A stretch of 64,000 nt of DNA. Source: Tangfeifania diversioriginum. GTDB lineage: Bacteria; Bacteroidota; Bacteroidia; Bacteroidales; Prolixibacteraceae. Shown here piece after piece: positions 61,128 through 64,000 of this stretch (its first letter is position 1; every line of letters starts with the position of its first letter). Location of the stretch: assembly GCF_900141875.1 (NCBI RefSeq), contig NZ_FQZE01000012.1, positions 62,001 through 126,000 on the forward strand. Reading direction: 5' to 3'. A program made the position numbers and the translations under genes. Under the pieces are notes generated by a model. It was given only the letters and a program-made list of their open reading frames with translations. It had not been told where the DNA came from and did no database searches.

Positions 61128-63911
61128 TCAATACCCCAGATTCTCGCCCTTTTCAATAGCCGGTATTCCTTCTTCCATCCACTCTGGCATTGGTTCGCCT
61201 TTCAGGTAATGATTGAAAAATCCGAACATGCGCTTGCTTAAATCCACACGGTTGGCCCAGCTCGAACCTTTCAGGTTATGAGGTTCTCCGTTGTAGGTAA
61301 GCAACCAGCTGGGTTTGTTCAATCTGCGCAATGCAACAAAGAACTCGATGCCCTGATACCATGGAACCGCACCGTCATCGTCATTGTGCATCATCAGTAA
61401 AGGGGTGTTTACTTTAGGCGCATAAAAAAGCGGCGAGTTTTCGATATAATGCAGCGGTTTTTCCCACAGCGTACCACCAATGCGGCTTTGTGTATGTTCA
61501 TACTGAAACATCCGGCTCATTCCCGAACCCCAGCGGATTCCGCCATACGCACTGGTCATGTTGCTTACCGGGGCACCGGCCATGGCAGCGGCATATAAAT
61601 CGGTTTGTGTTATTAAATAGGCCGTTTGGTAACCTCCCCAGCTTTGCCCCTGCAATCCAATATTTTTTTCATCGATATATGGAAATTCATTGATTAAGTA
61701 TTGCGTGCCGCTGACAATGGCATTGTAGGCGCTTTGCCCGGGATAGCCAACTTTGTAAGTGATATCGGGAACAAATACCATATATCCGTTGCTCGCATAA
61801 AATGTTTTATTGATGGTTGAACGGCTTGGTGCCGGATGCTGGTGCCGGAATAAATTCTCTGCGTTGCGTTCATAAAAATACACCATCAGCGGGTACTTCT
61901 TATTTGGGTTAAAATTTTCAGGTTTGTACAAAATACCATTCAACTGTTCACCAGTAAGAGAGTTCCATTCCACAAGCTCAGCAGTTGTCCAGATAAAATC
62001 ATCTTGCTGCGGGTTGGCATTCGAAATTTTTTCAGCCTCGGAAAAATCAATACTACTTGTCCACAAATCAGGAAATATTTCCACGTTTTGACGTGTCCAG
62101 ATAAGTTTTTCTGTTTCTTTGGCTTTCTTCACATTTCCAAAATAATATTTATCCATTACTACCAGTTCGGGTTCAGTAATTGTACTGAAATCGAAACTAA
62201 AGAAACCGTTTTCCATGGTTTTTTCGTCAATCGCCTGCAGTAAAACATTCTTTTCCAAAGGAATGTGTAACAACTCCGGATCCAGTTTCTGGTAACGCAG
62301 GCGAATTTGATTGCGGCGGCCAAATGCTTTGGTAATATTCACAGGAACACGTTCTCCCGAGGGGTCGATCTTCCAGATATCGTAGCGGTCGTAAATGTAA
62401 ACAAACCGATCGTTTTCGCTCCAGCCGGCAACTCCGTAGGGACGCGGATCCATGGGGCGATCGTTTCGTTCGTCGTAAAAATTCACCGGAATTAGTTTTG
62501 TAAGTGCAACAGGATCGAGGTTGTTAATATCGGTTGAACGCGAATAATAACTGCTGTCTTCAGGTTCGTACCAAACAACATATTTCCCGTGGGGTGATAG
62601 CCTGGCGTATGATTTCCCTTCAACAATTTCCCTTTTAATACCCGTTTCAAAATCAACGAGATAATAATCACGTTCACGTTTGCCAGTCCAACTCGAGGCT
62701 CTCAGATATGGAGATTCGTTATACCCCAAACCAACATTGCCATTGCCTTTCCGGATAGGTGAAACATTTTTGATATTTAAATCGGCCAACTGGATAAACC
62801 GATCGAGGGTGGTATGGTAAACAGCCAAAAAAGTTCGTTTCTTTTCGCGGTCGAGCTCAGTTTTTTGTTGTGGTTGTAGCTTATCATCGTGCCAGCTCCA
62901 CACGTCGAGCTTCGGCTTTTCTTCATCCAAAACTGTATCTTTTGGCTCAGGTTCCGGGCTTTCGGCTGTCCCGAAATAAAGTTTAGTCCCATCTTCCGAA
63001 AAATAAATATTCCCGTTTTCGCTGGGCGACCAGCCTACCGGAATTCCGCTGGTGTAACTATCCACAGTAACTTCAGGTTCCGATTCCAGTGTGCCGTAGT
63101 ATAATTCGTACACTTTTTCATCGATGGTGTCCTTTGAGAAAAGAAATGCGTATTGGGAACCGCTTTCATCGGCAACAGCTTTTTGGGCCCAGCCTTCGGA
63201 AGAGTACAACTCCCTGTTTTGCCCCAGGGAAGTATTGAAATGATGAACGGAAGAATAGGTGTTCAGTGTATCTTTTTTCTGCTGAATAAAATAGACCGAT
63301 GCGCCATCTTTAGCATAAAAATATTCGGTTACATTCGGGAAATGCAATGTGTCGCCGGAATTCACTTCAAACAACACCAAATCATCACCGGGTTGTTTCA
63401 CTTCCTTTTTTTCTTTCTTCTCATCGGTAGTATCTTTTTCAGCGGGAGCAGGTTCGGTTAAAAAGGCAATCCATCGCGCATTGTCTTCGGGCAGTTTATA
63501 CGATTTCAGTTTCGGAAACTTCACCGTTTCATTGGTCCCAAAAAGCCTGATTCCCAAACTGTCTTTAGGCATTTTATCTTTTTTTACTTCATCCAGTTTT
63601 GCCTGCCTGATGCTGTCTTCATGAGGTTTGATTTCAAAAACTATAAAATCATTTTCGGAACCAAATGCAGGCCTGTTTCCACGCGGAATGGCATCCAGCC
63701 TGTCAGAATGTTTAACAATCAACATCCCGTCGCCCTGCTGAGGTTTTTGAACAAAAGCAACCCTCTCCCCATTATTCGAAATGATTTGATTCGAGATAGT
63801 ATTCCACGTTTCAAAATCGTCGATTGACAATGCTTTTTTTACAGGTGCCTGGGCATAAAGTCCAAAAGAAATTAAAAATAAAGCTAATAATATCAGTCCG
63901 GTTCTTCTCAT
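61128..63911 (-). CDS. Prolyl oligopeptidase-family (S9) serine peptidase
   Basis: 927 residues from the chosen start 63911, which gives a signal peptide (MRRTGLILLALFLISFGLYA); the frame is open to an ATG at 63950 that would add 13 residues. A long N-terminal beta-propeller region (about 30-660) is followed by the alpha/beta-hydrolase domain. The catalytic triad is Ser757 in GQSWGGY, Asp near 843 in NDDDGAVP and His near 878 in GEPHNLKG. It cleaves short peptides in the periplasm, probably of the dipeptidyl/acylaminoacyl peptidase type. Residues about 175-190 are a Lys/Glu-rich insert in the propeller. Confidence 0.92.
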   Translation of the reverse strand: MRRTGLILLALFLISFGLYAQAPVKKALSIDDFETWNTISNQIISNNGERVAFVQKPQQGDGMLIVKHSDRLDAIPRGNRPAFGSENDFIVFEIKPHEDSIRQAKLDEVKKDKMPKDSLGIRLFGTNETVKFPKLKSYKLPEDNARWIAFLTEPAPAEKDTTDEKKEKKEVKQPGDDLVLFEVNSGDTLHFPNVTEYFYAKDGASVYFIQQKKDTLNTYSSVHHFNTSLGQNRELYSSEGWAQKAVADESGSQYAFLFSKDTIDEKVYELYYGTLESEPEVTVDSYTSGIPVGWSPSENGNIYFSEDGTKLYFGTAESPEPEPKDTVLDEEKPKLDVWSWHDDKLQPQQKTELDREKKRTFLAVYHTTLDRFIQLADLNIKNVSPIRKGNGNVGLGYNESPYLRASSWTGKRERDYYLVDFETGIKREIVEGKSYARLSPHGKYVVWYEPEDSSYYSRSTDINNLDPVALTKLIPVNFYDERNDRPMDPRPYGVAGWSENDRFVYIYDRYDIWKIDPSGERVPVNITKAFGRRNQIRLRYQKLDPELLHIPLEKNVLLQAIDEKTMENGFFSFDFSTITEPELVVMDKYYFGNVKKAKETEKLIWTRQNVEIFPDLWTSSIDFSEAEKISNANPQQDDFIWTTAELVEWNSLTGEQLNGILYKPENFNPNKKYPLMVYFYERNAENLFRHQHPAPSRSTINKTFYASNGYMVFVPDITYKVGYPGQSAYNAIVSGTQYLINEFPYIDEKNIGLQGQSWGGYQTAYLITQTDLYAAAMAGAPVSNMTSAYGGIRWGSGMSRMFQYEHTQSRIGGTLWEKPLHYIENSPLFYAPKVNTPLLMMHNDDDGAVPWYQGIEFFVALRRLNKPSWLLTYNGEPHNLKGSSWANRVDLSKRMFGFFNHYLKGEPMPEWMEEGIPAIEKGENLGY

Positions 63912-64000
63912 CACAACTCTCCCTTTTTCGTATTTAATATAAAAATTCAAATATAGAATAAATCACAATTTTATCTGCCAAAAAAATTAAGAAGTTCATT

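Overview
The window comes from a Bacteroidota chromosome, most likely the Marinilabiliales/Prolixibacteraceae part of the phylum (inference). The evidence is a SusC/SusD pair, a gliding/type IX C-terminal sorting domain, a START-like domain protein, DUF4252 and DUF4998/DUF5000-type lipoproteins, and several -7 boxes of the Bacteroidota form TAnnTTTG. Shine-Dalgarno sequences are rare. The first gene is cut by the left edge.

Layout. 1-8.9 kb: core metabolism and stress genes (EEP-family enzyme, serA, transketolase, PQQ-propeller lipoprotein, trehalose-phosphatase, HdeD-like membrane protein, SDR, triple-BON protein). 9-10.5 kb: a minus-strand PspC/PadR operon led by a small exported protein with an exact 26-residue Trp-Met repeat. 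11-13.5 kb: dapB, lepB, lapA-like. 13.6-29.4 kb: a polysaccharide-utilisation locus with a divergent AraC regulator, SusC, SusD, two surface lipoproteins with discoidin-like ends, a GH36 alpha-galactosidase, a sugar-porter MFS permease and a DUF5107/TPR protein. 29.7-40.6 kb: a type IX-secreted VPS10/discoidin protein, a sulfatase, ribBA, two glycosyltransferases, an LptF/G permease and a START-like protein.

40.7-47.5 kb is the accessory region and the most interesting part. An intact tRNA-Met(CAT) follows a broken tRNA-Thr(TGT)-like gene. A 5.6-kb element sits in the tRNA-Met 3' end, bounded by 13-bp direct repeats (40990-41002 and 46582-46594). It carries a tyrosine integrase, a partner protein of unknown function, an excisionase-like HTH protein, a probable replication initiator and three small unknown proteins. 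The initiator gene contains three 18-bp repeats at 45-46 bp spacing that are conserved as DNA although they fall in two reading frames, so they look like iterons. A near-identical 24-bp repeat sits inside both ends of the element. Beyond it, a RelB/YafQ toxin-antitoxin pair is followed by a third degenerate tRNA 3' end, suggesting repeated integrations at one site.

47.6-54.3 kb: pstSCAB without phoU, a beta-barrel porin and a NarL-type two-component system, all on the minus strand. 54.7-64 kb: a GH2 beta-galactosidase-like enzyme, an orphan DUF6364 antitoxin-like gene next to a PIF1-type helicase with HRDC and HTH ends, a DUF4252 lipoprotein and an S9 peptidase.
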